Positions 1 to 5,570 of a DNA stretch of 9,340 bases are shown here, piece by piece (position 1 is the first letter of the stretch; each line of letters begins with the position of its first letter). Below the pieces are notes generated by a model. It saw nothing but the letters and a program-made list of their open reading frames with translations, was not told where the DNA came from and did no database searches. Origin of the DNA: an uncultured Eubacteriales bacterium (GTDB taxonomy: Bacteria; Bacillota; Clostridia; UBA1381); NCBI GenBank assembly GCA_905199755.1, contig CAJKHT010000095.1, positions 1-9,340 of the forward strand, in the 5' to 3' direction. Position numbers and translations under genes: made by a program.

Positions 1-66
1 CCACGCGGCCCTCGAAAGGGGCGATCTCCTCCGGTTCCGACCTGCGGGGTACCCTTTCTGCCGCCC
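1..66. other. GC-rich segment at the window edge, no gene assigned
   Basis: The first 60 bases are about 68% G+C (41 of 60 counted), clearly above the AT-leaning sequence that follows. They include a small perfect hairpin at 9-20 (arms CCCT and AGGG around CGAA). Several reading frames stay open across it on both strands, so openness does not point to one gene. It lies just downstream of the stop codon of the minus-strand HD-domain remnant. It may be the end of another gene, a dispersed repeat, or an assembly edge. I do not recognise it. Confidence 0.4.
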
Positions 67-74
67 ATATCGCA

Positions 75-362
75 TTAATTTTTCTCACTCTCAAGCTCCA
101 TTTTGTCATCCATAAAAGCTGCCGCCTCCATATCCGCAACATATAACGCAAGCGCAAGCGGATATTTTTCAAAAACTCTGCCCGCATTTCTGCCGCTTCC
201 TTCTTCGGAAAATCCCATATGATAACGAATTGCATATGCTTCCTCATTTGTCAGATGCATAAATTTGCTTATAAGAAAAACGGACTTTTCGCCGTGGCCG
301 AACAGCTCCGGATCTTCAAAGTTATATGACGGAACCTGTTCCCATAGTCGTCGTCGCGGCAT
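75..362 (-). pseudogene. C-terminal half of an HD-domain hydrolase (5'-truncated remnant)
   Basis: The 95-residue product from the ATG at 362-360 matches my knowledge of the C-terminal half of the roughly 200-residue HD-domain phosphohydrolases common in Clostridia. It has a WEQVPSYNF segment (residues 8-15), then GHGEKS (22-27), LTNEEAYAIRYHMG (37-50), and a closing YPLALALYVADM in which Asp77 would be the last metal ligand of the HD domain. The N-terminal half, which should carry the first His and the HD pair, is missing. Upstream in this frame there is a TGA at 422-420, and beyond that lies the yajC promoter. A GGAGGG sequence (minus strand, 377-372) sits 9 nt before the ATG, so a short protein could still be made; a TTG at 410 would give 111 residues. 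Without the HD pair, catalytic activity is unlikely. The homology call is from memory of the family. Confidence 0.6.
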
Positions 363-493
363 ACAATGTTTCCCTCCGCAAATATGCGAGCGGATAAATC
401 TGTATTCCAAAATCGAACGTCAGTGCTGCGGTGTGGATTTAATCCATACCATACACTTTTTTTTATTTTGTTTATATTTTTTCAAGAATATGC

Positions 494-522
494 TTGCAAA
501 AAAGTAATATACATAGTATAAT
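494..522 (+). promoter_or_regulatory. Sigma-A-type promoter of yajC
   Basis: TTGCAA at 494-499 and a perfect TATAAT at 517-522 are separated by 17 bp. Initiation would be expected near 529, about 50 nt before the yajC start. The AT-rich stretch before it (457-490) could act as an UP-like element. It faces away from the minus-strand HD remnant. Confidence 0.85.
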
Positions 523-579
523 AGAATAGTTATTATCGGGTTTGTCCGAGATAAATTTATAAGCGAAGGAGAAAAAACA

Positions 580-936
580 ATGAGTATTTTTGAAACAATT
601 GCGTTTGCCGATGATGCAGCGCAGCAGGCACAGCAGGCGGCAGGCCCAATGGCAATGGTAGTTTCGTTCTTACCTATGGTTCTGATTATTGCATTGCTGT
701 ATTTTATGATGATAAGACCGCAAAGAAAGCGCGAAAAAGAAACACGTGCAATGATTAACGCTTTAAAAGTCGGTGATAAGGTTGTAACTATCGGCGGTAT
801 CTGCGGTAAAATAGCAAAAATCAAAGATAATTATGTTATTTTGGAAACAGGCAACATCGGTACACAGACAGAAAAATCATTTATAAAAATGGAACGCGAC
901 AGCATTAAATCCGTTGAGAAAAAACAGACAAACTAA
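580..936 (+). CDS. yajC: Preprotein translocase accessory subunit YajC
   Basis: The 118-residue product is a typical YajC, the small inner-membrane partner of SecDF that associates with the SecYEG translocase. A short N-terminal segment rich in Ala and Gln (residues 11-22) precedes one membrane helix (about 25-44). This is followed by the family hallmark MIRPQRKREKE (about 44-54) and the cytoplasmic domain with LKVGDKVVTIGGICGKI (62-78). Length is normal. AAGGAG at 566-571 lies 8 nt before the ATG and supports this start. The usual neighbours (queuosine genes tgt/queA, secD, secF) are not in the window. Its promoter lies at 494-522, and a strong hairpin follows its stop codon, so it probably forms a mostly monocistronic unit. 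Confidence 0.95.
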   Translation: MSIFETIAFADDAAQQAQQAAGPMAMVVSFLPMVLIIALLYFMMIRPQRKREKETRAMINALKVGDKVVTIGGICGKIAKIKDNYVILETGNIGTQTEKSFIKMERDSIKSVEKKQTN

Positions 937-952
937 GTTCTAATAAGTAATC

Positions 953-999
953 ATCCTCCATAATATATTATAGATAATAATATGTTATGGAGGATTTTT
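953..999 (+). terminator. 19-bp hairpin plus U-tract after yajC that also encloses the next gene's RBS
   Basis: Bases 953-971 pair with 977-995 to form a 19-bp stem with one U-G wobble (964/984) and a 5-nt AGATA loop, followed by five T's (995-999). This has the form of an intrinsic terminator, although the inner half of the stem is A/T-only. The descending arm contains GGAGG (989-993), the ribosome binding site of the gene starting at 1000, paired with CCTCC at 955-959. The U-tract is therefore also the spacer to that start codon. Pairing is read directly; termination and sequestration are inferred. Confidence 0.8.
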
Positions 1000-1350
1000 A
1001 TGAAGCTGCGTTCTGTATTTTCCGGGATTTTAATAACTGTTTTAATATCGGTTCTTGTTATTCTTGCAATATCCTTACTTTCCTGCTTCACCGCCTTAAG
1101 CGGAGGTGCCGCCGGTGTTTGCGTCTATGCCGGACTTGCGCTTGCAATACTTTTGGGGGCTTTTCGCACCGCACGGACTTGCGGCGGACGTGTTCTGCTT
1201 AACACAATGGCGGTAAGCATTTTCAGTATCGTGCTGATTATGTGCCTTTCTTTGCTTCTTAACGGACACATTAATTTTAATCTTCATTTTCTTGCCGTGG
1301 TACTCGGAAGCCTGTTTGCCGGTTTTCTCGGAGCTGTATTGGGAAAATGA
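1000..1350 (+). CDS. Four-helix membrane protein, TIGR04086 / YrzE-like family
   Basis: This 116-residue hydrophobic protein has four predicted membrane segments (about residues 7-28, 38-55, 65-87 and 95-114), a short basic N-terminus (MKLR) and a glycine-rich last helix (GSLFAGFLGAVLGK). Small proteins of this shape are annotated as TIGR04086 membrane proteins and commonly sit next to yajC in Clostridia. Their biochemical role is unknown to me; the link to protein export rests only on location. I chose the ATG at 1000 because GGAGG (989-993) is 6 nt upstream. An in-frame ATG at 982 lies inside the hairpin and has no ribosome binding site. No confident promoter of its own is visible, so expression probably depends on read-through or on a weak promoter at the end of yajC. 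Confidence 0.8.
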   Translation: MKLRSVFSGILITVLISVLVILAISLLSCFTALSGGAAGVCVYAGLALAILLGAFRTARTCGGRVLLNTMAVSIFSIVLIMCLSLLLNGHINFNLHFLAVVLGSLFAGFLGAVLGK

Positions 1351-1357
1351 AATTTTA

Positions 1358-1371
1358 CGAACATTTTTTCG
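1358..1371 (+). promoter_or_regulatory. Weak LexA-like box, upstream copy
   Basis: CGAACATTTTTTCG matches the Bacillus LexA consensus CGAACRNRYGTTYC at 11 of 14 positions counting the free position, and it has CGAA/TTCG ends. It lies 10 bp before the -35 element of the yneA-like gene. It is T-rich, so a chance match is quite possible. Confidence 0.3.
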
Positions 1372-1380
1372 ATTTTACCC

Positions 1381-1409
1381 TTGACAACGAACGTTTGTTG
1401 TGGTATTAT
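1381..1409 (+). promoter_or_regulatory. Consensus promoter of the yneA-like gene
   Basis: A perfect TTGACA (1381-1386) and TATTAT (1404-1409) are 17 bp apart. This is a strong core promoter, the kind normally held off by a repressor. A LexA-like box fills the spacer. The perfect 12-bp palindrome TATATGCATATA (1407-1418) overlaps the -10 element and the expected start of transcription. Confidence 0.85.
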
Positions 1410-1433
1410 ATGCATATAGCAAACAAACATTCG
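1388..1433 (+). promoter_or_regulatory. Probable SOS (LexA) operator pair: inverted repeat flanking the -10
   Basis: CGAACGTTTGTT at 1388-1399 recurs in inverted orientation at 1422-1433 (AACAAACATTCG), with 11 of 12 positions complementary. Each copy, read as a 14-mer (1388-1401 and 1420-1433), matches the Bacillus LexA consensus CGAACRNRYGTTYC at 11 of 14 positions. The first keeps GAAC-N4-GTT intact. One copy lies between -35 and -10 and the other just before the ribosome binding site, good positions for repression. The identity of the regulator is inferred from the motif and from the downstream gene. Confidence 0.65.
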
Positions 1434-1450
1434 CAAAGGAGGATGTATAT

Positions 1451-1786
1451 ATGAAAAAATACAGTGCCGAAAAAAGATATAAAAACCGCCGCCGTTCGGG
1501 CAAGCGTGTAAGAATCGCCAACAAGCTGCGTTTTACCGCATTTATGCTGTTATGCTTCATACTTTTTGCATCAGCCGCCGGAATGTTTAAAAGTGCGGTT
1601 GCCTCCCGTGACAGGGAAACATACGTTCTTACCATATCAAAGGGTGACACTCTTTGGGATATTGCCGAGGAAAATAACACTTTGGGCAAGGATACGAGAA
1701 GCGTAATGGACGACATTGTAAAATTAAATCATCTTACCACCACTGCTCTGAAAACGGGCGATGAATTACTGATACCGATATACTGA
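1451..1786 (+). CDS. yneA: LysM-domain membrane protein, YneA-like SOS cell-division suppressor
   Basis: The 111-residue protein has a strongly basic cytoplasmic N-terminus (residues 1-27), a single membrane helix (about 27-44) and an extracytoplasmic LysM domain (about 57-110). The LysM domain begins TYVLTISKGDTLWDIAEEN and ends with the standard TGDELLIPIY. This architecture is that of YneA, the SOS-induced protein that delays division in Bacillus. LysM binds peptidoglycan. AAAGGAGG (1435-1442) is 8 nt before the ATG. A strong promoter with LexA-like boxes precedes it, which supports the SOS assignment over a generic LysM protein. In Bacillus yneA is divergent from lexA, but no lexA is visible here. 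A long-stem terminator follows, so it is probably monocistronic. The gene symbol is by architecture and context, not alignment. Confidence 0.75.
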   Translation: MKKYSAEKRYKNRRRSGKRVRIANKLRFTAFMLLCFILFASAAGMFKSAVASRDRETYVLTISKGDTLWDIAEENNTLGKDTRSVMDDIVKLNHLTTTALKTGDELLIPIY

Positions 1787-1810
1787 TTCGGTTTGAATTA
1801 TGCCGCGCAG

Positions 1811-1884
1811 GCAGCAATTCAATATATTTTCGCGGAAAGCTTAATATTTCTTCGCGGATTTGTATTGAATTGTTGCTTTTTTTT
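1811..1884 (+). terminator. Intrinsic terminator after the yneA-like gene, with a large loop
   Basis: The arms at 1811-1824 and 1863-1876 pair over 14 bp, with one G-U wobble, and are followed by eight T's (1877-1884). The 38-nt loop is unusually long and holds most of two copies of a 16-bp direct repeat. The 3' arm and T-tract overlap the -35 region of the next gene's promoter. Confidence 0.8.
1821..1858 (+). repeat. Short direct repeat within the terminator
   Basis: AATATATTTTCGCGGA (1821-1836) and AATATTTCTTCGCGGA (1843-1858) agree at 14 of 16 positions, with a 22-bp period. The shared TTCGCGGA core is the only GC-rich part of the loop. Confidence 0.7.
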
Positions 1885-1901
1885 ATTGATTATTATATAA
1901 T
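1873..1901 (+). promoter_or_regulatory. Promoter of the esterase-fbp unit
   Basis: A perfect TATAAT at 1896-1901 lies 17 bp after TTGCTT (1873-1878). The -35 element sits in the 3' arm and T-tract of the preceding terminator. Expected initiation is near 1908, giving a leader of about 35 nt. Confidence 0.65.
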
Positions 1902-1941
1902 GGTTACAGATACAAAATAAACTGCACCGAAAGGAGTTTCC

Positions 1942-3453
1942 ATGATTAAAAAAGTCTTTTTGCCTATATTGGCTTTTATAGCTGTGATTATGTCATTCGG
2001 TACGGCATATGCCATAGAAATAAATGACGGAGAAACACTTAAATTCGATTTCGGAGAAAAAGATGAGGAAGATTGGATTGCGGTAAATGCATCCGATATG
2101 TACAATGCCGAAAAAGGCTACGGATTTGACATGACATCGTTTGTAAAAAACGCTTCCGCTTCGGGAACCGATATCGGCTCCGACTGTGTTGAATTTCAGC
2201 CTGTAAACGGGCATTTCAGCAGCTTTAATGTTGATATTCCCGACGGAATCTACAAGCTTAAATTTCTTGCGGGCGATATAGATACAATCAATATAACCGC
2301 GGAAGAGCATCTTATATTGCTTAACATGATGTTCAACGGCTGCGCTGCAGAAGCGGAAATTCTCGTTTCCGACGGTCAGCTTAATATTACCGTTTCATCG
2401 TTTAAATACAATGCTCCGCTTACACTTAGCGCTCTTGAAATAACCCGTATGTCATCACTTGAAAGCCGCCGCACGCGTGTATTCATAGGCGGTGATTCAT
2501 TGGCTGCGCAATATTATCCGTCAAACCTACCCTCCCCTCTGGAGCAGGGTTATCAGGGAGGCTGGGGGCAAATGCTGCCGCTTTATATCCCGGATGATTT
2601 ATACGTTATGAATTTATCCTCCGGCGGTCAGACCGCTGAGGGCTTTCTTGAAAGCGGTCAGTTTGAGTCGGCTGAGTTTTTCATGCGCGAGGGTGATTAT
2701 TTTATAATTTCATTCGGCGTAAACGATTCGGAAATTTCCGACAGGGATAAATTCAAAAAAGCCTTATCCGAAATGGTTTCACGCACCAAAGCAAAGGGTG
2801 CGGTTCCGATAATTATGACGGAAACATGCAAGCTCACCGATTTTAATGAAACGGCATATTCCGACGGACGGTGGTTCAGAGACACGGCGCTGGAGGTTTG
2901 TTCGGAGCTTAACTGCAATTATGCCGATATACAAAAGAATGCTGCCGCATATTTTACGGCAATAGGCAAAGACAGCACCAAAGAGCTTTACTGGAAAAAC
3001 TGGAGCGGAGAACAGGATAATCTTCATTATTCACGCGAGGGTGCGGGACATATTGCCCGTCTGATTGCGGAAGAATTGATACGTCAGGGAATATGGCGGT
3101 TCGACGGAAAAATTCCCGATTACGGTGTCAGTGACGATGCTTTGCTTAAATGCTCGGGAGTGTACGGCGGAAACAAGCTTATCCTGCAAAACCTTGCACC
3201 TTATGCACGCGAAGTACAGCTTTTAATTAACACATACAACCAATACGGTGCGGTAACCGGCAACAAAATGCTTACCGTAAGGCTTATGCCGTATGATGTA
3301 TTGCAGCCGGACAGAATAACCGATATAACGCTTGACGAAACAAGCAACTGCAAAGCATATATTATAAACAATTCCGTTAAAAGCATCAACGAAACACCGC
3401 AGACACGCAATTTCGGCACTGTATATAATATAGCACGGCAGCTTTTTAACTGA
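1942..3453 (+). CDS. Secreted SGNH/GDSL esterase, rhamnogalacturonan acetylesterase (CE12) type
   Basis: This 503-residue exported hydrolase has a signal peptide (about 1-24, cleavage expected after AYA). An N-terminal beta-rich domain (about 25-170) starts with the FDFG motif and a GYGF segment, as in carbohydrate-binding regions of CE12 enzymes. The SGNH catalytic domain (about 178-383) shows all four blocks: GGDS with Ser186, the block II Gly228 in LSSGGQ, GVND with Asn261, and DNLH giving Asp359 and His362. A C-terminal domain (about 400-503) of unknown role follows. The family removes acetyl groups from pectin-type or other glycans. GWGQMLPLYI after the Ser motif favours CE12, but the substrate is not proven. 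AAGGAG (1931-1936) is 5 nt before the ATG. No cell-wall sorting signal was seen. It is followed 16 bp later by fbp. Confidence 0.8.
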   Translation: MIKKVFLPILAFIAVIMSFGTAYAIEINDGETLKFDFGEKDEEDWIAVNASDMYNAEKGYGFDMTSFVKNASASGTDIGSDCVEFQPVNGHFSSFNVDIPDGIYKLKFLAGDIDTINITAEEHLILLNMMFNGCAAEAEILVSDGQLNITVSSFKYNAPLTLSALEITRMSSLESRRTRVFIGGDSLAAQYYPSNLPSPLEQGYQGGWGQMLPLYIPDDLYVMNLSSGGQTAEGFLESGQFESAEFFMREGDYFIISFGVNDSEISDRDKFKKALSEMVSRTKAKGAVPIIMTETCKLTDFNETAYSDGRWFRDTALEVCSELNCNYADIQKNAAAYFTAIGKDSTKELYWKNWSGEQDNLHYSREGAGHIARLIAEELIRQGIWRFDGKIPDYGVSDDALLKCSGVYGGNKLILQNLAPYAREVQLLINTYNQYGAVTGNKMLTVRLMPYDVLQPDRITDITLDETSNCKAYIINNSVKSINETPQTRNFGTVYNIARQLFN

Positions 3454-3469
3454 AAGGAAAACTTAACAA

Positions 3470-5446
3470 ATGAAATATACAACAGATTATCTGAAACTTT
3501 TAAGTGAACAATATCCCACAATAAAATCAGCGTGTGCGGAAATAATACATTTACAGTCACGTCAGCAGCTCCCCAAGCTTACCGAGCATTTTATGAGCGA
3601 TATTCACGGCGAGTACGAATCGTTTTTGCATATACTGAAGAATGCCTCCGGCGTAATAAGAGACAAAATAAGCATAGTTTACGGAAAAACGCTTTCCGAA
3701 GCCGACAGACAGCTTTTATGCACATTAATATATTATCCCGAACAAAAGCTTGAGCTTATAAAAAACAGCATTGACGATATTGATGACTGGTATAAAATCA
3801 CGCTCTACCGACTTATTGAGGTGTGCCGTGCGGTTGCGGCAAAATATACCCGTGCAGAAATAAGAAGCTATCTTCCCGAGGATTTCGGCGACATTATAGA
3901 TGAGCTTATACACGCAAATACAGACAGCTATTCCGACAAGGAGGAGTATTACGGAGAATGTATATCTTCAATTGCCGAATTGGGACAAGCCGATGATTTT
4001 ATTGTTGACATTTCACGGCTTATCAGGACTCTGGCAATAGGAAAGCTTTACATTATAGGTGATATTTTTGACCGCGGTCCGCGTGCGGATATTATCCTCG
4101 ACACGCTTATTAATTATCACAGCGTTGATATACAATGGGGAAATCATGATGTGCAGTGGATGGGAGCGGCGGCAGGCAGCATGGCATGCATTGCCTCGGT
4201 TTTATCGGTGTCAACAAAGTATTTCAACTTCGACTGCATAGAGGACGGATACGGCATAAATATGCGTCCTCTCACTGTTTTTGCCATGGAAACCTATGCC
4301 GATGACGACTGCAAATGCTTTATACCGAAAAACCCGAACATGGTAAAGCTTTCAAAGCATGACATATCAATATGGGCAAAAATGCATAAAGCCATTGCGG
4401 TAATCCAGTTTAAGCTCGAAGGTCAGATAATTAAAAATCACCCCGAATTTTGCATGGACAATCATCTGATGCTGGATAAAATAGACTATAAGAACGGTAC
4501 AATAACCATCGACGGCAATACTTACAAGCTTAAAGATACCAACTTCCCGACAATCGATCCGGCGGATCCGTATAAGCTGACACAAGCCGAAAGTGAGCTT
4601 ATGCAGCTTTTAAATTCTTCCTTTTTACATTCGGAAAAGCTGCAGCGTCATGTGAGATTTTTATATTCAAACGGCAGTATGTATCTTAAAACAAACAACA
4701 ATCTGCTTTATCACGGCTGCATACCTATGAACAGCGACGGAAGCTTCACGGAAGTGGAGCTGTGCGGTGAGAAAGTCAAAGGAAAAAGTCTGCTTGATTT
4801 GTCGGAACGTATTGCACGTGCCGGATATTTCGGAAAGAAAAATTCAAAGGAAAAGAAATACGGTGAAGATTTCCTGTGGTTTTTGTGGTGCGGACGCTTC
4901 TCCCCCGTTTACGGCAAAAATAAAATGACATCGTTTGAACGTTATTTTATCGAGGACGAAAACACGTGGACGGAAATTAAAGACAACTATTACTCGCTTA
5001 TTACCAATCCCGAAATATGCAAAATGATTCTCGGTGAGTTCGGAATTGACGGAAATGAGTTTTCTCATATTATCAACGGGCATGTTCCGGTAAAAATCAA
5101 AAAAGGCGAAAGCCCCGTCAAAGCCGACGGCAAGCTGCTTGTAATCGACGGAGGCTTATCAAAGGCATATCAGAGCCAGACGGGCATTGCCGGTTATACT
5201 CTGCTCTACAACTCGCACGGGCTGCTGCTTTGCGCACACGAGCCGTTTGAATCAATCGAAAGCGCGGTTCGTGATGAAAAAGATATATATTCCACGCTGG
5301 AAACGGTTGCACTTGCCCCCGAAAGAGTGTTTGTAAAGGATACCGACGAGGGAAAAATAATGCAGAAAAAGATTGATGCCCTGCGCGCATTGGTGAATGC
5401 ATACAGAAAAGGAATCATCAAACAAACCATGCCCGCCGAAAATTAA
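3470..5446 (+). CDS. fbp: Fructose-1,6-bisphosphatase, class III
   Basis: The 658-residue product matches in length and motifs the class III FBPase of Bacillota, a metal-dependent cytoplasmic enzyme that converts fructose 1,6-bisphosphate to fructose 6-phosphate in gluconeogenesis. Metallophosphoesterase motifs appear in order: SDIHGEY (43-49, Asp44 and His46), GDIFDRG (197-203), GNHD (224-227), LLYHGC (412-417) and NGHVPV (536-541), followed by VIDGG (558-562). The insertion between GNHD and the later histidines is normal for this class. The ribosome binding site is modest: AAAGGA (3453-3458) overlaps the esterase stop codon and lies 11 nt before the ATG. This suggests co-transcription and perhaps translational coupling with the esterase gene. 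No clear intrinsic terminator follows, so some read-through into leuC is possible. Confidence 0.93.
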   Translation: MKYTTDYLKLLSEQYPTIKSACAEIIHLQSRQQLPKLTEHFMSDIHGEYESFLHILKNASGVIRDKISIVYGKTLSEADRQLLCTLIYYPEQKLELIKNSIDDIDDWYKITLYRLIEVCRAVAAKYTRAEIRSYLPEDFGDIIDELIHANTDSYSDKEEYYGECISSIAELGQADDFIVDISRLIRTLAIGKLYIIGDIFDRGPRADIILDTLINYHSVDIQWGNHDVQWMGAAAGSMACIASVLSVSTKYFNFDCIEDGYGINMRPLTVFAMETYADDDCKCFIPKNPNMVKLSKHDISIWAKMHKAIAVIQFKLEGQIIKNHPEFCMDNHLMLDKIDYKNGTITIDGNTYKLKDTNFPTIDPADPYKLTQAESELMQLLNSSFLHSEKLQRHVRFLYSNGSMYLKTNNNLLYHGCIPMNSDGSFTEVELCGEKVKGKSLLDLSERIARAGYFGKKNSKEKKYGEDFLWFLWCGRFSPVYGKNKMTSFERYFIEDENTWTEIKDNYYSLITNPEICKMILGEFGIDGNEFSHIINGHVPVKIKKGESPVKADGKLLVIDGGLSKAYQSQTGIAGYTLLYNSHGLLLCAHEPFESIESAVRDEKDIYSTLETVALAPERVFVKDTDEGKIMQKKIDALRALVNAYRKGIIKQTMPAEN

Positions 5447-5450
5447 GCTA

Positions 5451-5481
5451 AAGAATATTATGCAGCAAATAAGAATATTAT
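5451..5481 (+). repeat. 11-bp direct repeat downstream of fbp
   Basis: AAGAATATTAT occurs at 5451-5461 and again at 5471-5481, a period of 20 bp (about two helical turns). The second copy makes up the centre of the palindrome at 5465-5491. Confidence 0.6.
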
Positions 5482-5491
5482 TCAATTTTGC
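5465..5491 (+). promoter_or_regulatory. Interrupted palindrome just upstream of the leuC promoter (possible operator)
   Basis: GCAAA(5465-5469)-TAA-GAATA(5473-5477)-T-TATTC(5479-5483)-AAT-TTTGC(5487-5491) gives two nested 5-bp dyads around a single central base. The inner loop is too small for a good RNA hairpin and no T-tract follows, so it resembles a protein-binding site more than a terminator. It ends 3 bp before the -35 element, a location suited to an activator or repressor. The regulator is unknown. Confidence 0.45.
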
Positions 5492-5494
5492 GTA

Positions 5495-5523
5495 TTTACA
5501 AATCAGGGCGGCTGTAGTATAAT
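5495..5523 (+). promoter_or_regulatory. Promoter of leuCDB
   Basis: TTTACA (5495-5500) and a perfect TATAAT (5518-5523) have a 17-bp spacer. Initiation near 5530 leaves about 40 nt before leuC, too short for a T-box or leader-peptide attenuator, so control probably acts on initiation. Confidence 0.8.
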
Positions 5524-5570
5524 AATATAAAGATTTTGTAAGTTTTTGACGGAAAGGAATGGAGAAAGAT

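Noticed and set aside
431..464. Terminator-like dyad (TGGATT-T-AATCCA) before a T-run at 457-464
   Set aside because: The dyad has a one-base loop and is separated from the T-run by several bases. No plus-strand gene upstream needs a terminator.
533..554. Small hairpin in the yajC leader (TTATC / GATAA arms)
   Set aside because: Only about five pairs plus two GG/CC pairs with a bulge, and no T-tract. Too weak to call a regulatory element.
420..824. 134-codon minus-strand open frame opposite yajC
   Set aside because: Antisense to a clear YajC, covers its promoter region, and has no recognisable domain or convincing ribosome binding site.
982..999. Upstream ATG at 982 as start of the TIGR04086-type gene
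   Set aside because: It lies in the descending arm of the 953-995 stem without a Shine-Dalgarno. The ATG at 1000 has GGAGG 6 nt upstream and gives a normal basic N-terminus before the first helix.
1400..1450. Longer yneA-like product from a GTG at 1400
   Set aside because: The GTG is upstream of the -10 element and so outside the expected transcript. AAAGGAGG followed by ATG at 1451 is a far better start.
5484..5498. Possible CodY box upstream of leuC
   Set aside because: AATTTTGCGTATTTA matches the consensus AATTTTCWGAAAATT at only 9 of 15 positions, little better than chance in AT-rich DNA.
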